NCBI GenBank assembly: GCA_965220385.1
Contig: OZ244825.1
Coordinates: 1,240,001-1,304,000, forward strand
Source: PCPOR2b sp965220385
GTDB taxonomy: Bacteria; Poribacteria; WGA-4E; PCPOR2b
Direction of reading: 5' to 3'
DNA length: 64,000 nt
The notes below the pieces were generated by a model that saw only the letters and a list, made by a program, of their open reading frames with translations, had not been told where the DNA came from and ran no database searches. Made by a program: the position numbers and the translations under genes. Of the stretch, positions 25,673 through 35,800 are shown one piece after another (the stretch's first letter is position 1; every line of letters begins with the position of its first letter).

Positions 25673-27409
25673 TTACCATCCAATTGCATACGACGTTGAT
25701 CTTGGATCCGCTCCACCGGCACGGACACCCGTTTCGGGATCGACCGTGATGGCGCAGACACAACTGACCGATCCCCAGTCCTGACTGTCGTGGACGATAT
25801 GCCCGCGGTCCCTTAGAGCCTCGCGTACTCTCGCATCGACACGCGCTTCAACGGTTACCTCACCCGGTTGAATGCCGTGAGGCCAGAACGAGTTGGGAAA
25901 ACCGTGCGTGATGGCGCGGGGTGCCTCGATTGCCTCCTGTGGTTCCATCCCAAACTCAACGATATTAAGAAACACCTGTAACATCCCCTGAACCTGTGCA
26001 TCACCACCGGGGCAGCCAAACGGCATGAACGGTTTCCCATCTTTGAGACTTAGCGCGGGGTTTGGCGTCAGGCGGGGGCGTTTCCACGGCTGCAAGCAAC
26101 ACGGATGCTCGGGGTCGAGCCAAGTCTGTGTGCCGCGTGACGAGATTGGGAAACCCAACCCCGGAACAACCGGTGTGCCTCCAACACCATCTGAGGGTGT
26201 CGCTGAAAAGGCGTTGCCCGCTTCATCAACCACACAGATATAGCTGGTATCCGTCTCCCATTCCGATGCGTATTCTGGCTGGGAACGATTGGGATCTAAG
26301 GTCGGGAATGGACCATTCTCGCAGCGGGGTTCGGGATGGAATCGCCACGGATTGCCGGGAGATGGCATATCAGGTGCAGCGTGCTGCGGGTCAATCGCTC
26401 CGCGTCTTTCGGCAGCGTATCTTCCATCTAACAAGCCCGCCATCGGCACCTGCACAAAATCGGGATCACCAAAGTAGGCGTGTCGGTCTGCAAAGGCGAG
26501 TTTCAGCGATTCAATGACTGTGTGAAGATAATCCCCACTGTTGTGTCCAAGCGCCTTTAGATCTACCCCTTCAAGAATCTTCAGCACCATGTTTAGCGTG
26601 GGACCTTGACACCAAGGACCACAGGTATAGACGTCATAGCCTTTGTAGTTGATCCGCTCCGGCGGCTCGATGCGTACCGAAAACGATGCCAAATCCTCGT
26701 AGGTCAACAGACCGCCCTCTGCTCGATAGAAATCCGCGATCTCATGAGCGATCTCGCCTTTATAGATGAGATCCCGCGCTCCACGGATACCGGCGTGCCG
26801 ATCCCCACCGGTTTTGCGTTCGGCTTCGATCATCCGCTTAAAGGTTTCCGCAAGGTCCTTCTGAACGAAGATCTCTCCAATCTGTGGCACCCGTCCACCG
26901 GGGTTGTAGACTGAAGCAGTTGTAGGGCAATTCCTGACACCGTCTCCGCTTACAAGTCCGTAAAACTGATCATCCACCGGTCTCCCGTTTTCGACAAGAT
27001 CTAAGGCGGGTTGGATAACCTCTTCGAAGGTCATTGTGCCGAACCGCGCAAGTGCAGTCAGCCACCCATCAGGTGCTGCGGGAGTCACCGTGCGCAGGAT
27101 CCCAGCGGGCAGATCGCTATCGTGATGTTCGTGGAAGTAGTCCATCGTCGCAGCTTTTGGCCATCGTCCAAGCCCGCTAACCGTTTCAACCGGTCCGCCT
27201 GACGCGCGACTGTAGATAATAGGGGCAACACCCCCAAAGTGCGCAGAACCGGGTTGCAGGACGTTGATACAGATTCCAGTTGCCACACCGGCGTCGGCTG
27301 CGTTGCCTCCACTTTCCAAAATGCGAACCCCCGCCATCGTTGCGAGATAGTGCAGCGATGAGACAACATAACGTTTCCCTCGTACTGAAGGGCGGTGACT
27401 GTTTGGCAT
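25673..27409 (-). CDS. Gamma-glutamyltransferase family protein (Ntn hydrolase)
   Basis: 578 residues of the GGT family. These enzymes self-cleave at a catalytic Thr and then transfer or hydrolyse gamma-glutamyl groups. The large-subunit part has ESGGNAADAGVATGICINVLQP and GPWCQGPTLNMVLKILEG. The predicted catalytic Thr is T388 in WETDTSYICVVDEAGN. The Gly pair follows in FGCPGGDAQVQGMLQ. No signal peptide is visible, unlike E. coli GGT, so it may be cytoplasmic, as in some catabolic or cephalosporin-acylase-like members. GAGGAG precedes the ATG. hemG begins 3 bp after its stop codon, so they are probably cotranscribed, though no functional link is obvious. Confidence 0.9.
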   Translation of the reverse strand: MPNSHRPSVRGKRYVVSSLHYLATMAGVRILESGGNAADAGVATGICINVLQPGSAHFGGVAPIIYSRASGGPVETVSGLGRWPKAATMDYFHEHHDSDLPAGILRTVTPAAPDGWLTALARFGTMTFEEVIQPALDLVENGRPVDDQFYGLVSGDGVRNCPTTASVYNPGGRVPQIGEIFVQKDLAETFKRMIEAERKTGGDRHAGIRGARDLIYKGEIAHEIADFYRAEGGLLTYEDLASFSVRIEPPERINYKGYDVYTCGPWCQGPTLNMVLKILEGVDLKALGHNSGDYLHTVIESLKLAFADRHAYFGDPDFVQVPMAGLLDGRYAAERRGAIDPQHAAPDMPSPGNPWRFHPEPRCENGPFPTLDPNRSQPEYASEWETDTSYICVVDEAGNAFSATPSDGVGGTPVVPGLGFPISSRGTQTWLDPEHPCCLQPWKRPRLTPNPALSLKDGKPFMPFGCPGGDAQVQGMLQVFLNIVEFGMEPQEAIEAPRAITHGFPNSFWPHGIQPGEVTVEARVDARVREALRDRGHIVHDSQDWGSVSCVCAITVDPETGVRAGGADPRSTSYAIGW

Positions 27410-27562
27410 AGGTGCTTCTCCTCTCTTAACAAGTTTGTTGCACTAATTGCCGATTTTCATTAGGTTCACGCATCACGTTTCACGTTTCACGCAGTCTATA
27501 AACATACCTCACAACTCAGAAAGCGTATGGAAAATTATACCTCATGGGGTTTTGAGGGATAA

Positions 27563-28546
27563 TCAAGCGTCTACTTCCCAATCGAGCAGCACCCCCAATG
27601 CTTCATTCATTCGGGCGTAGAGTAGGTCAAATGCGGCAGCTGCCTCGGTGTAAGGGAAGCGATGCGTCGTCATTTTCTCTGTCTGGATAACCCCTGAACC
27701 AAGCAGCTGCATCGCGCGCAGCGCAACACCAGCGGGCACGACCTGACCATAATAACCTCCTAAAAGTCTCCGCCCTTGAATCTTGCTCGACATGAGCGGC
27801 AACGGTTGATGCTCATACAAGCCAATCAAATGCAGCAGCCCGCCGACCGCTAGCATATCCAACCCCTGATCGAAGGCTTTTGGTCCTGCGGGTCCCCCAA
27901 CGGCGTACACTACTATGTGCGCACCGACTCCGTTGGTGAGTTTTCGTACGGCTCGGACAGGATCTTCGTCGCTGGCATTGATGACCGCGTCTGCACCCAA
28001 CTCCTCAGATAGTGCACATCGGCTATCAAGTGCATCCACCGTGATGATGCGTCCACGCCCATTCGCTTTTGCGACCTGCATCAGGAGGCTACCAACCAAT
28101 CCTTGTCCTATGATAACAACCGTATCATAAGGCTGGATGTCCTCGATGTCTATCCAAGACACGGCACCGGAGGTCAACGGATAGTAGGGGGCTTGATCGA
28201 AATTCACCGACGGTAGCATGGGGACGACTTGGGCTTGGTCTTGAGGCGATCTCAAACGAACGGGACGGACGGTGTATTGTGCGTGCGGCGCTGAAGCGAC
28301 GACCCTGTCACCGACCGCATAGTGATCTACCTCCTCGCCGACGGCGTCAACGATTCCTGCCAGTGAATACCCCATGCTTTCGGGATTGACCGCAAATTCG
28401 CGGGTGTACCGTCCTCCCATCTCTGAGCCTCGACTGATGAGGCTTCGGACGGCTTTGACACGGACCTCGCCGGGCCCCGGTTCAGGCATCGGCGCGTCTT
28501 CGATAATAACGTTAAATTTCCCCTCTGGCTTGGCGACTCGTTTCAT
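27563..28546 (-). CDS. Medium-chain zinc-binding-type dehydrogenase
   Basis: 327 residues of the MDR superfamily. GroES-like features are EPGPGEVRVKAVRSLISRGSE and the GYSLAGIVDAVGEEVDHYAVGDRV block. The nucleotide fold is VVIIGQGLVGSLLMQVAKANG. The four structural-zinc cysteines and the usual catalytic Cys-x2-Asp are absent, and ISRGSE stands in their place. This SRGSE pattern is typical of the bacteriochlorophyllide-dehydrogenase-like and sugar-chain-modifying MDR branch. It is probably a zinc-independent or differently liganded enzyme with unknown substrate. GAAAGGAAGG precedes the ATG. It starts 37 bp downstream of the Sel1 protein stop and may share its transcript. Confidence 0.85.
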   Translation of the reverse strand: MKRVAKPEGKFNVIIEDAPMPEPGPGEVRVKAVRSLISRGSEMGGRYTREFAVNPESMGYSLAGIVDAVGEEVDHYAVGDRVVASAPHAQYTVRPVRLRSPQDQAQVVPMLPSVNFDQAPYYPLTSGAVSWIDIEDIQPYDTVVIIGQGLVGSLLMQVAKANGRGRIITVDALDSRCALSEELGADAVINASDEDPVRAVRKLTNGVGAHIVVYAVGGPAGPKAFDQGLDMLAVGGLLHLIGLYEHQPLPLMSSKIQGRRLLGGYYGQVVPAGVALRAMQLLGSGVIQTEKMTTHRFPYTEAAAAFDLLYARMNEALGVLLDWEVDA

Positions 28547-28583
28547 TCAACCTTCCTTTCTGTTCCCTGTTAGCGTTTGACTG

Positions 28584-30104
28584 TTAGTCGTCCATCTTCT
28601 TTGGTTTCCATTCACGTGCCAAACGCTGGGCTTCGGCAAGTTGAGCGGGAGTCATCTTTTCGGCAACTCTATTGCGGTGCTTACGAGCAGACTCAAATTC
28701 ATGTGCTTGGGAGGCGAGATGATACCATATATAAGAGGCAACATAATCTTGGGCTACACCCTCGCCATTTTCATACATCACACCGAGTCGGTACTGAGAA
28801 CCACTATCACCTTGTTCGGCGGCTTTTTGATACCACTTGAATGCCTCCCCATGGTCCTGATGAACCCCCTCACCTTTGTAATACGCCCAGCCAAGTGCAT
28901 ATTGGGCACCGACATGGTCCTGTTCAGCAGCCTTACGATACCATTTAACCGCCTCACTGTGGCTTTGCATAACGCCTGTGCCGAAACTATACTTCATACC
29001 AAGGTGATACTGTGCTGAGGCATAGTCTTGTTGGGTAGATTCTCTGTGCCATTTACTGCCGCTATGATCATGTCTCAAAGCGAGTTCAAACAGAGCATCC
29101 GCATCGCCATGTTTTGCGGCTGTGTGATACCATCTGAGTGCTTTCTCGTCATCTTGAGGGACGCCCCAACCGTATTCATACAGCTTGGCAAGCCGGAACT
29201 GTGCTTTGGGATAACCGCGTTCGACAGCTGTTCGATACCACTCGATTGTTCCCTCAATCTCCTGAGCGACCTCCTCGTAACTACGCGGCAGCCAGTCAGA
29301 TTGTTTATACCCGGCGAATGTCGAGAAATGGAAAGAAGCTTTGTTATGCCATTTGATTGCGTCCTCGTTATTCCGAGAGACACCCCAACCATATTCATAT
29401 CTCAAACTAAGCTCGAACTGGGCAAACGGATCGCCGTTTTCGGCAGCCTTGTGATACCATTTAACCGCCTCCTTATCGTCTTGAGGAGTGCCCCACCCAT
29501 ATTGATACATCATGCCAAGCGGAAATTGTGCCTTGGGATAGCCGTGTTCGGCGGCTTTTCTGTATAAATCGGTCTTCTCTTCATTGTTTTGGAGGATGTC
29601 CGTGCTAAGGGGAAACAGCCGACGCAGTTTATACCGTGCTAGATCAGAACCTTGTTGAGCGGCTTTGTAGTACCACTTGACTGCCTCTGCTTTGTCCTTA
29701 GAGACACCTCTGCCCTCTTCATACCAGATACCGAGAACAAATTGGGCTATAATATCGCCGCCTTCTGCGGCTTTTTTGTATAATTTTGCTGCTTTTTCGT
29801 CGTCTTGAGGAACACCATCGCCCCGTGCATACATCCGCCCAAGATGGAATTGGGCTTTGGGGTTGTCTTCTTCAGCGAGGGGGCGCCATTCTTGCAATGC
29901 GATTTCGTAGTTTCCTCGTTCATAAGCCTCCACGCCCGTCTGATAGTCTGCCTGCGTTAGTCCAACGGTGAGTAAGCATATTATCAGAGTGAGCAGGGTA
30001 ACTTGCAATGCTGGCTGGCACACTATTTGCCCTATGTCCCAATGGGATTGGCGATGTCGTGGCCACCCTTTCGCAGCCTTTGTTCTCCGTACATTTTCGG
30101 TCAT
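28584..30104 (-). CDS. Sel1-repeat (TPR-like) exported protein
   Basis: 506 residues. A hydrophobic segment LQVTLLTLIICLLTVGLTQA near residues 33-52 is a signal peptide or anchor after a basic N-terminal tail. About ten Sel1-like repeats follow, each with the AQFHLGRMYARGDGVPQDDEKA-style pattern. They are degenerate in the middle (ARYKLRRLF, ALFELALRHDH) and regular at both ends. Such solenoids are protein-interaction scaffolds, often periplasmic or outer-membrane associated. AAGGAAGGTG precedes the ATG. Nothing in the neighbourhood names a partner. Confidence 0.9.
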   Translation of the reverse strand: MTENVRRTKAAKGWPRHRQSHWDIGQIVCQPALQVTLLTLIICLLTVGLTQADYQTGVEAYERGNYEIALQEWRPLAEEDNPKAQFHLGRMYARGDGVPQDDEKAAKLYKKAAEGGDIIAQFVLGIWYEEGRGVSKDKAEAVKWYYKAAQQGSDLARYKLRRLFPLSTDILQNNEEKTDLYRKAAEHGYPKAQFPLGMMYQYGWGTPQDDKEAVKWYHKAAENGDPFAQFELSLRYEYGWGVSRNNEDAIKWHNKASFHFSTFAGYKQSDWLPRSYEEVAQEIEGTIEWYRTAVERGYPKAQFRLAKLYEYGWGVPQDDEKALRWYHTAAKHGDADALFELALRHDHSGSKWHRESTQQDYASAQYHLGMKYSFGTGVMQSHSEAVKWYRKAAEQDHVGAQYALGWAYYKGEGVHQDHGEAFKWYQKAAEQGDSGSQYRLGVMYENGEGVAQDYVASYIWYHLASQAHEFESARKHRNRVAEKMTPAQLAEAQRLAREWKPKKMDD

Positions 30105-30251
30105 CGTGAATCACCTTCCTTTTTGATAACAACACAGGTTGACACCGAATAATTGTGTTGGGCGAATCGCCGAAACCTGATACAATACAAATATACCACG
30201 ACGGATCAATTGAGTCAATTGAAATATCCGAGTTATACTGGAGGGAACTTG

Positions 30252-31409
30252 ATGAAGATTACGGATATAAAGGCGTTTCCGGTGCGGGTGGGCGGCACTC
30301 AACTTGTAGTGAAAGTGGAAACCGATGCTGGAATTTATGGAGTGGGTGAGGCTGGTATACCGAGCCGCGCCTTGGCTGTGGTTGGAGCGATTCGGCATTA
30401 TCGTGAATTTCTACTCGGTCAAGACCCCATGCGTATCGGTGCATTATGGCAGGAGATGTATCGGAGCCAGTATTTCGAGGGTGGACGTATCCTCACCGCT
30501 GCGATCGCTGCGATTGACATCGCGCTGCATGATATTGCCGGTAAAGCTTTGGGGGTTCCAGTTTATCAGTTGCTTGGTGGAAAACAACGGGACTATGTCC
30601 CCTGCTTTGCAACAACGCATGCCCAATCGGCGGAGCAGCTGATCGCCGATGCCAATTTACTAATCGAAAATGGGTGGAATGTCATCCGCACATGGATAGC
30701 GCGGGGGGCACAGGGACCCAATCAGGATATTTTTGAGCCCCGCGAGTCAATTGCACTGACCGCGACGTGGTTGACACAGGTGCGGGAGGCAATTGGTCCT
30801 GAACCTGTCCTCGGCGTTGACTACCACCACCGTCTCAGTGTTGCGGAAGCCGCTTCATTCTGTCATCGGATGCCTCCCGGAACGCTTGACTTTTTGGAGG
30901 AACCGATCCGCGATGAGACGCCGGAGGCTTATGAATCGTTGCGAACGATGGTGGATGTGCCCTTCGCAATCGGAGAGGAGATTTCGAACAAGTGGGATTT
31001 TCTGCCTTATATTGAGCGGGGTATCACCAATTTCGTTCGGTTGGATGTCTGCAATGTCGGTGGTTTAACGGAAGCGATGAAGGTTGCTAGTTTGGCGGAA
31101 TCCCATTACATTGACCTCATGCCACATAACCCCTTGGGAACAATATGTACTGCGGCAACGATTCACTTGGCGGCGGCGGTGCCCAATTTTGCGTGGCTGG
31201 AGATAAGGGAATCACCTACGGAACGGACGGGACGTTATGATGGCGACCTGTTCCCCGTCCAACCCCATCCTGAAGGGGCGCGGTTTCCGGTTCCTGAGTT
31301 GCCGGGACTTGGGGTAGAATTCAATGAGGAGTTTGCACTTGCAAATCCTGCGGAGATTGGGCAGGGACCTTTCCTCCGCAGGCCCGATGGATCGGTGACC
31401 AATGCGTAG
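30252..31409 (+). CDS. Enolase-superfamily (mandelate racemase-like) acid sugar dehydratase
   Basis: 385 residues of the mandelate racemase/muconate lactonizing group, most like galactonate or mannonate dehydratases. Metal ligands are visible as D in VLGVDYHH, E in LDFLEEP and E in AIGEEIS. The C-terminal general base region is HYIDLMPHNPLG. The N-terminal capping domain starts MKITDIKAFPVRVGG, and FEGGRILTAAIAAIDIALHDIAGKALG is typical. ATG at 30252 is supported by GGAGGG. A longer frame to 30153 has no such site. These enzymes abstract a proton alpha to a carboxylate and eliminate water. The sugar cannot be assigned from sequence alone. Confidence 0.9.
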   Translation: MKITDIKAFPVRVGGTQLVVKVETDAGIYGVGEAGIPSRALAVVGAIRHYREFLLGQDPMRIGALWQEMYRSQYFEGGRILTAAIAAIDIALHDIAGKALGVPVYQLLGGKQRDYVPCFATTHAQSAEQLIADANLLIENGWNVIRTWIARGAQGPNQDIFEPRESIALTATWLTQVREAIGPEPVLGVDYHHRLSVAEAASFCHRMPPGTLDFLEEPIRDETPEAYESLRTMVDVPFAIGEEISNKWDFLPYIERGITNFVRLDVCNVGGLTEAMKVASLAESHYIDLMPHNPLGTICTAATIHLAAAVPNFAWLEIRESPTERTGRYDGDLFPVQPHPEGARFPVPELPGLGVEFNEEFALANPAEIGQGPFLRRPDGSVTNA

Positions 31410-31925
31410 CAGAGCTTACGGACTTCAGTCGGGAATCGGAAGTCCTGCCTACCCAACCAACCGTCAGTGGGGCATCTTGCCCCGCAACTGCGTAGGTTCT
31501 ACATAAGGCATTGATTCGTTCAGATTTACTGGTTAGGGTGTGATAGAATAATTCAAGTTGCTGCCTATCGCCCTGTTGAGACAAATAATGAAAGTGAGCA
31601 GGTGAGAGAGTGAGAACGCGAGTAACGACAGAGGCATCGGTTTCTCCTTTTCCTCATCTCAGTTTTAACACCGATCGCCCTGTCCCAATAACATCGGGGA
31701 ACGCTCCCGATAGCTCGAGAATAGGTCGGAGGATTCCAAGCAGCTGGGGCTATAAAATGAGTGTATAAACAACGTTTATAGATTGCATCGTTGCTAATCC
31801 GATATAGTGTTGGGTTTCACTCTATTTGTGAGATTCTGAGTAGAATCTTCTCCGCAATCTAAGTGTAATGCTTGATATATCTTATAGATCCCGTTCAACC
31901 CAACCTACGTGAAGAAAGGATTATC
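31410..31925. other. Repeat-rich intergenic region
   Basis: About 515 bp with no credible gene. It contains a hairpin GTGGGGC/GCCCCGC at 31467-31485 that may end the dehydratase transcript, an ATCGGG...CCCGAT pair near 31697-31715, and a palindrome-bounded element at 31809-31904. The density of short repeats suggests accumulated mobile non-coding elements. Confidence 0.5.
31809..31904. repeat. MITE-like element bounded by GTTGGGTT / AACCCAAC
   Basis: GTTGGGTT (31809-31816) and AACCCAAC (31897-31904) are perfect inverted arms about 80 bp apart, followed by CTACG. The arms match the widespread GTTGGGTT...AACCCAACCTAC intergenic repeat known from many bacteria. Here the loop is unusually long and AT-rich. 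It ends 22 bp before the PhyH start codon and may hold or affect its promoter. Confidence 0.5.
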
Positions 31926-32792
31926 ATGAACACTACTCCAATTTTACCGGGTGAGCCGTTCAGTGAGGAAAAAACACAGCAGATTGCCAAACAGTTTCAT
32001 CGTGATGGGTTTGTGCACATCCCCGGTGTGCTGACGGCTGAGGAAATCACCGCGCTACGCGACACTACAGACAGACTCTTTGCGGATGACTCTCTCGCCG
32101 AAAGAACAAATCCCAACCTTGCGGATACAAGATACATCCAGTTGGGGAAACATGACGAGTCGGGAGAAGATCTCCCGTTTATCCTGAGGAATACAATCGA
32201 GCTTGATCCAATCTTTCGGGAGATGCTCGTTCGAGAGCCGATTCTCAGTTTAGCTGAGGCTATCGTAGGAGAGGGATGTAAATTCTGCGGTCAAAATGTA
32301 CTGCGAAACCTACCCGGTCTGTCAATTGAACGGTGGCATGTCGATGGCGGAGTTCACTTCCCGCTTCCCGAAGACGTGCCCCGCTTCGATCCCCGTATTC
32401 AAATGCAGGTTCTGTGGATCACCGTCCAGATGGCGTTGACAGACATTGACACCATCGATCAAGGACCCACGCAGTATGTTGCTGGCAGTCACTATTCTGG
32501 GCGCAGCCCAAGCGATCAGGATCACCCTGAATTTGAAGGACGTGGTCCCACATCAATCTTATGTAAGGCAGGGGACATCTATTTCCAAGACCCTCAGTGT
32601 TGGCACCGCGGTGCGCCCAACCGATCGAATCGTACACGCTATATCCTACAGTCCCAGTACGCTGCTCGGTGGGCATATTGGCGTTTCAACTTGTGCAATC
32701 AGGTCCCCGTACCCGAAGACTATTTGCAAACTGCCGATGATCGACTGTTGAGCCTACTCGGTCGAAGCCGCCCAGATAGTAGCCACAATTGA
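31926..32792 (+). CDS. Phytanoyl-CoA dioxygenase (PhyH) family oxygenase
   Basis: 288 residues, a second iron/2-oxoglutarate oxygenase, only distantly like the one at 17 kb. KQFHRDGFVHIPGVLTAEEI is the PhyH N-terminal hallmark. ERWHVDGGVHF supplies the His-x-Asp pair, and the distal His and Arg lie in CWHRGAPNRSNRTRYILQ. GPTQYVAGSHYSGRSPSDQD is the strand typically preceding the distal His. ATG at 31926 is chosen over the upstream 31872 start because of the GAAAGGA upstream and the normal N-terminus. The alpha-2-macroglobulin gene follows 54 bp downstream, probably by chance. The substrate is unknown. Confidence 0.88.
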   Translation: MNTTPILPGEPFSEEKTQQIAKQFHRDGFVHIPGVLTAEEITALRDTTDRLFADDSLAERTNPNLADTRYIQLGKHDESGEDLPFILRNTIELDPIFREMLVREPILSLAEAIVGEGCKFCGQNVLRNLPGLSIERWHVDGGVHFPLPEDVPRFDPRIQMQVLWITVQMALTDIDTIDQGPTQYVAGSHYSGRSPSDQDHPEFEGRGPTSILCKAGDIYFQDPQCWHRGAPNRSNRTRYILQSQYAARWAYWRFNLCNQVPVPEDYLQTADDRLLSLLGRSRPDSSHN

Positions 32793-32846
32793 CCGTTCCC
32801 GGTGCGGTCGAAATACTTTAGGTGGCTGAAAGGAAGGGAGAAAGCC

Positions 32847-35800
32847 ATGAAAACGAAAGCAACAATAATCGCCAGTCTTACCCTAATCATGCTGAATGTT
32901 GCGTGGGGTGCGTTCGGTCAGGAGGGCGTGACCGTTGTGCCCGAAATCTTCCTGAGAGGCTACGATCCTATCACCGTCTTTCTATCTGAAACCGTCACAC
33001 AGAATGCCGGAGAACCGGCAGACAATCCGGGCGAACTGCTTCAAATTGTGCCGGAACACCCCGGCGAATACCGATGGCTGGATGGCAAAACCCTACAGTT
33101 CCTTCCGACCGTGCGTTGGCCCCCCTTGCGACGCTTCACATTAGCTGCCAGCGGTGTAACGCACACGCTGGTTACCTTGATGGCAGCCCCAACAGACATT
33201 TCGCCCTCAGGTGGTAGTCGAGAACTTGAACCGATCCAGGAAATACTATTGTCCTTTGCGGATCCGATAAATATTGACGCGTTGAGCGCGATGCTTCGTT
33301 TCGAAGTGCGCCAAGTGCCGGGGTACGTGGCTAACAATGCCAGCAAAGTACCAGGAACCGTACACCTGACAAGGGCGGATTTCAGCGTAAAAGAGATTGA
33401 GCGCAAAACGATTCGAGATGCCGTCCAATACCAGATTACCTTTGACACTCCCATTCCTTATGGCAGAGTGCTCACGATGACACTTCAGCTTTCACTGGAT
33501 GATCGGCTAAAGGGAGCACTCATTCGGCACACTTTTGCGACCCAGACTACCTTTAGACTGACCGGCATTGGTTGTGGGAACGTCATCTTTCCCGTTGCCG
33601 CTAAAGGTAGTGTCTATCCGATAGACCAACCGCTCCAAGGCAGAGCGGATGGCGAGCCACTTTTTCTTGAATTTAGCCATGAGTTGGGGGAGATTTCGAT
33701 GCCGACAGTGAAGCAACTGGTACGATTTGAACCCGCCGTGAAGAACTTTCGTTTTGAACTCTCTGGGAGACGCCTCAATCTCCACTTTAATCCGGAAACA
33801 GACCAGAGCTACAGATTAACACTTCAAGAAACCGATGTAGCGGACAGAAACGGCAGAAATCTGTCAACTCTTGGGGATACCTCCCTCTACTTTTACTACA
33901 CACATGCCGACCCCTATCTGGAGTGGCGGCAGAGCAGAGGAATCCTCGAACGCTACGGTGCACAGAAATTTCCAATGGAAGGACGTGGTGAAGAACGGGT
34001 CGATCTCCGGATCTATAAACTGGATCCCTTGGATCGGAATTTCTGGCCCTACCCGGACAAACCTCTGAGAGTCGATGAAGAAGTACGCCCACCCGGTCCC
34101 GGCGAAGAGCCCGGGTTCGCTACAAATATGCCAAAACACATTCAGCTCCTCGGCAGTCCAGTCGTCTCCCGACTCATCCCTTTGCCCATGAAAGATCGAG
34201 CGGGCAGCCTCCGATTCGGTCTCGACTTGAAAACGTTACTGACGAAAATTTCCGGTGCAGACCAACCGGGGACATACCTTCTCGGTTACCGCAAGATAGG
34301 CAGCAGCACCCAGCGAGCCTACGCCCGTATTCAGGTAACCGATCTGAGTCTCAGCACAGTTGAGGAAGAGTACGCGGTGAACTTTGTTGTGACCTCCTTG
34401 AGCACCGGCGCGCCTGTGGTTGGGGCAAAGGTTCTCGTGGAAGGACGATATTATAGAGATTCGCAGGAAGTCTGGAAGCCAATTATTTCAGGTGTCACTG
34501 ACAGTACAGGACAGTACCGCTATGTGCATACAGGGAAGCTTGAAGCCTATCTGCGCCGCATCGTGATCAGTCACCAAGGGGATGTATTGACACTTAATCC
34601 TGCTAAGCCACCACCCCATTTTCTGGATAATCACTGGTATGGATCCCGTAGAGGCTGGCTCGCTTGGTTACGGAGAGATCCACGTCAGATCAAAGACAAG
34701 CCGACGCAGAAAGCACATATTTTCACAGAACGTCCGGTGTATCGTCCGGAAGAACCTGTTTATATTAAGGGGTATGTTCGCTCGAGGCATAAGGGTATTC
34801 TCAAGTATGAGGATAATCGCGCGATAAGTCTGGTGGTGGAAGGTCCCGGAGATAAAGAGTGGAGATATGCAGTTACCTTTACAGAACACGGCAGCTTTTA
34901 TTACAAATTCGATGAGAAAGAACTGCCTACAGGAAGGTATCGAGCAACCATTCTTGATGATGTTAAACGGAAAAGTCTTGCCTCTGTAGATTTCTCGAAA
35001 GAGAGTTATCGTATCCCACGCTTCGAAATTCAACTGACGGGACCGGACACGGTTCCGACGGATAGGGCATTCACACTGACGATGACCGCTGACTATTATG
35101 CGGGTGGCAGGGTGGTCGGCCAGGCAGTCCATTGGGAGGTCACGCAATTTCTGCACACCTTCAAAACCCCAGACCAATATCCAGGTTTTCTATTTTCGAC
35201 AGATCAGCGTTTCAGCGACGGTACTCCGTTCCGTGGAACAGGCAGCTCTAAGCAAGCGGTTACGGACGAAAACGGCTCTGCAATGTTGGAGCTGAACCCC
35301 GCCCTAGATCCAGATGGGAGGGCTCGCCGTTACGTAGTGCACGCGACAGTGCGAGGGGCTGATGAGCAGACCGTCACGGCTTCAAAGCGCGTATTAGCCG
35401 CTCCCGCTTTTATCTTGGGATTGAAATTGGATCGGTTTCTTAAAGATACACTAATTATTAACCCGGAAGTTCTAGCGCTGGACCACGAAGGAAAACCGCT
35501 GGAAGGACTGGAATTCCACCTGCGTCTGAAGCACCGTCAGTGGCATTCGTACCTCAAGGAGAGCGATTTCACGACGGGAAAAGCGGAGTATGTAACCGAC
35601 GTGGTAGATGTTCCCCTTATGCAAAAAACGCTGATTTCAACCGCTGAACCGACGGTGCTATCATTTCCTGTTGAAGAGACAGGTATCTATGTCGTTGAAA
35701 TTGCAGCCCAAGATAGACTTGGTAGACGACAGAGCGTCTCCGCTGATCTTTACGTTGCAGGAGATACCGCCGTTGCATGGGAGAAGCCGCAGGCGAATGT

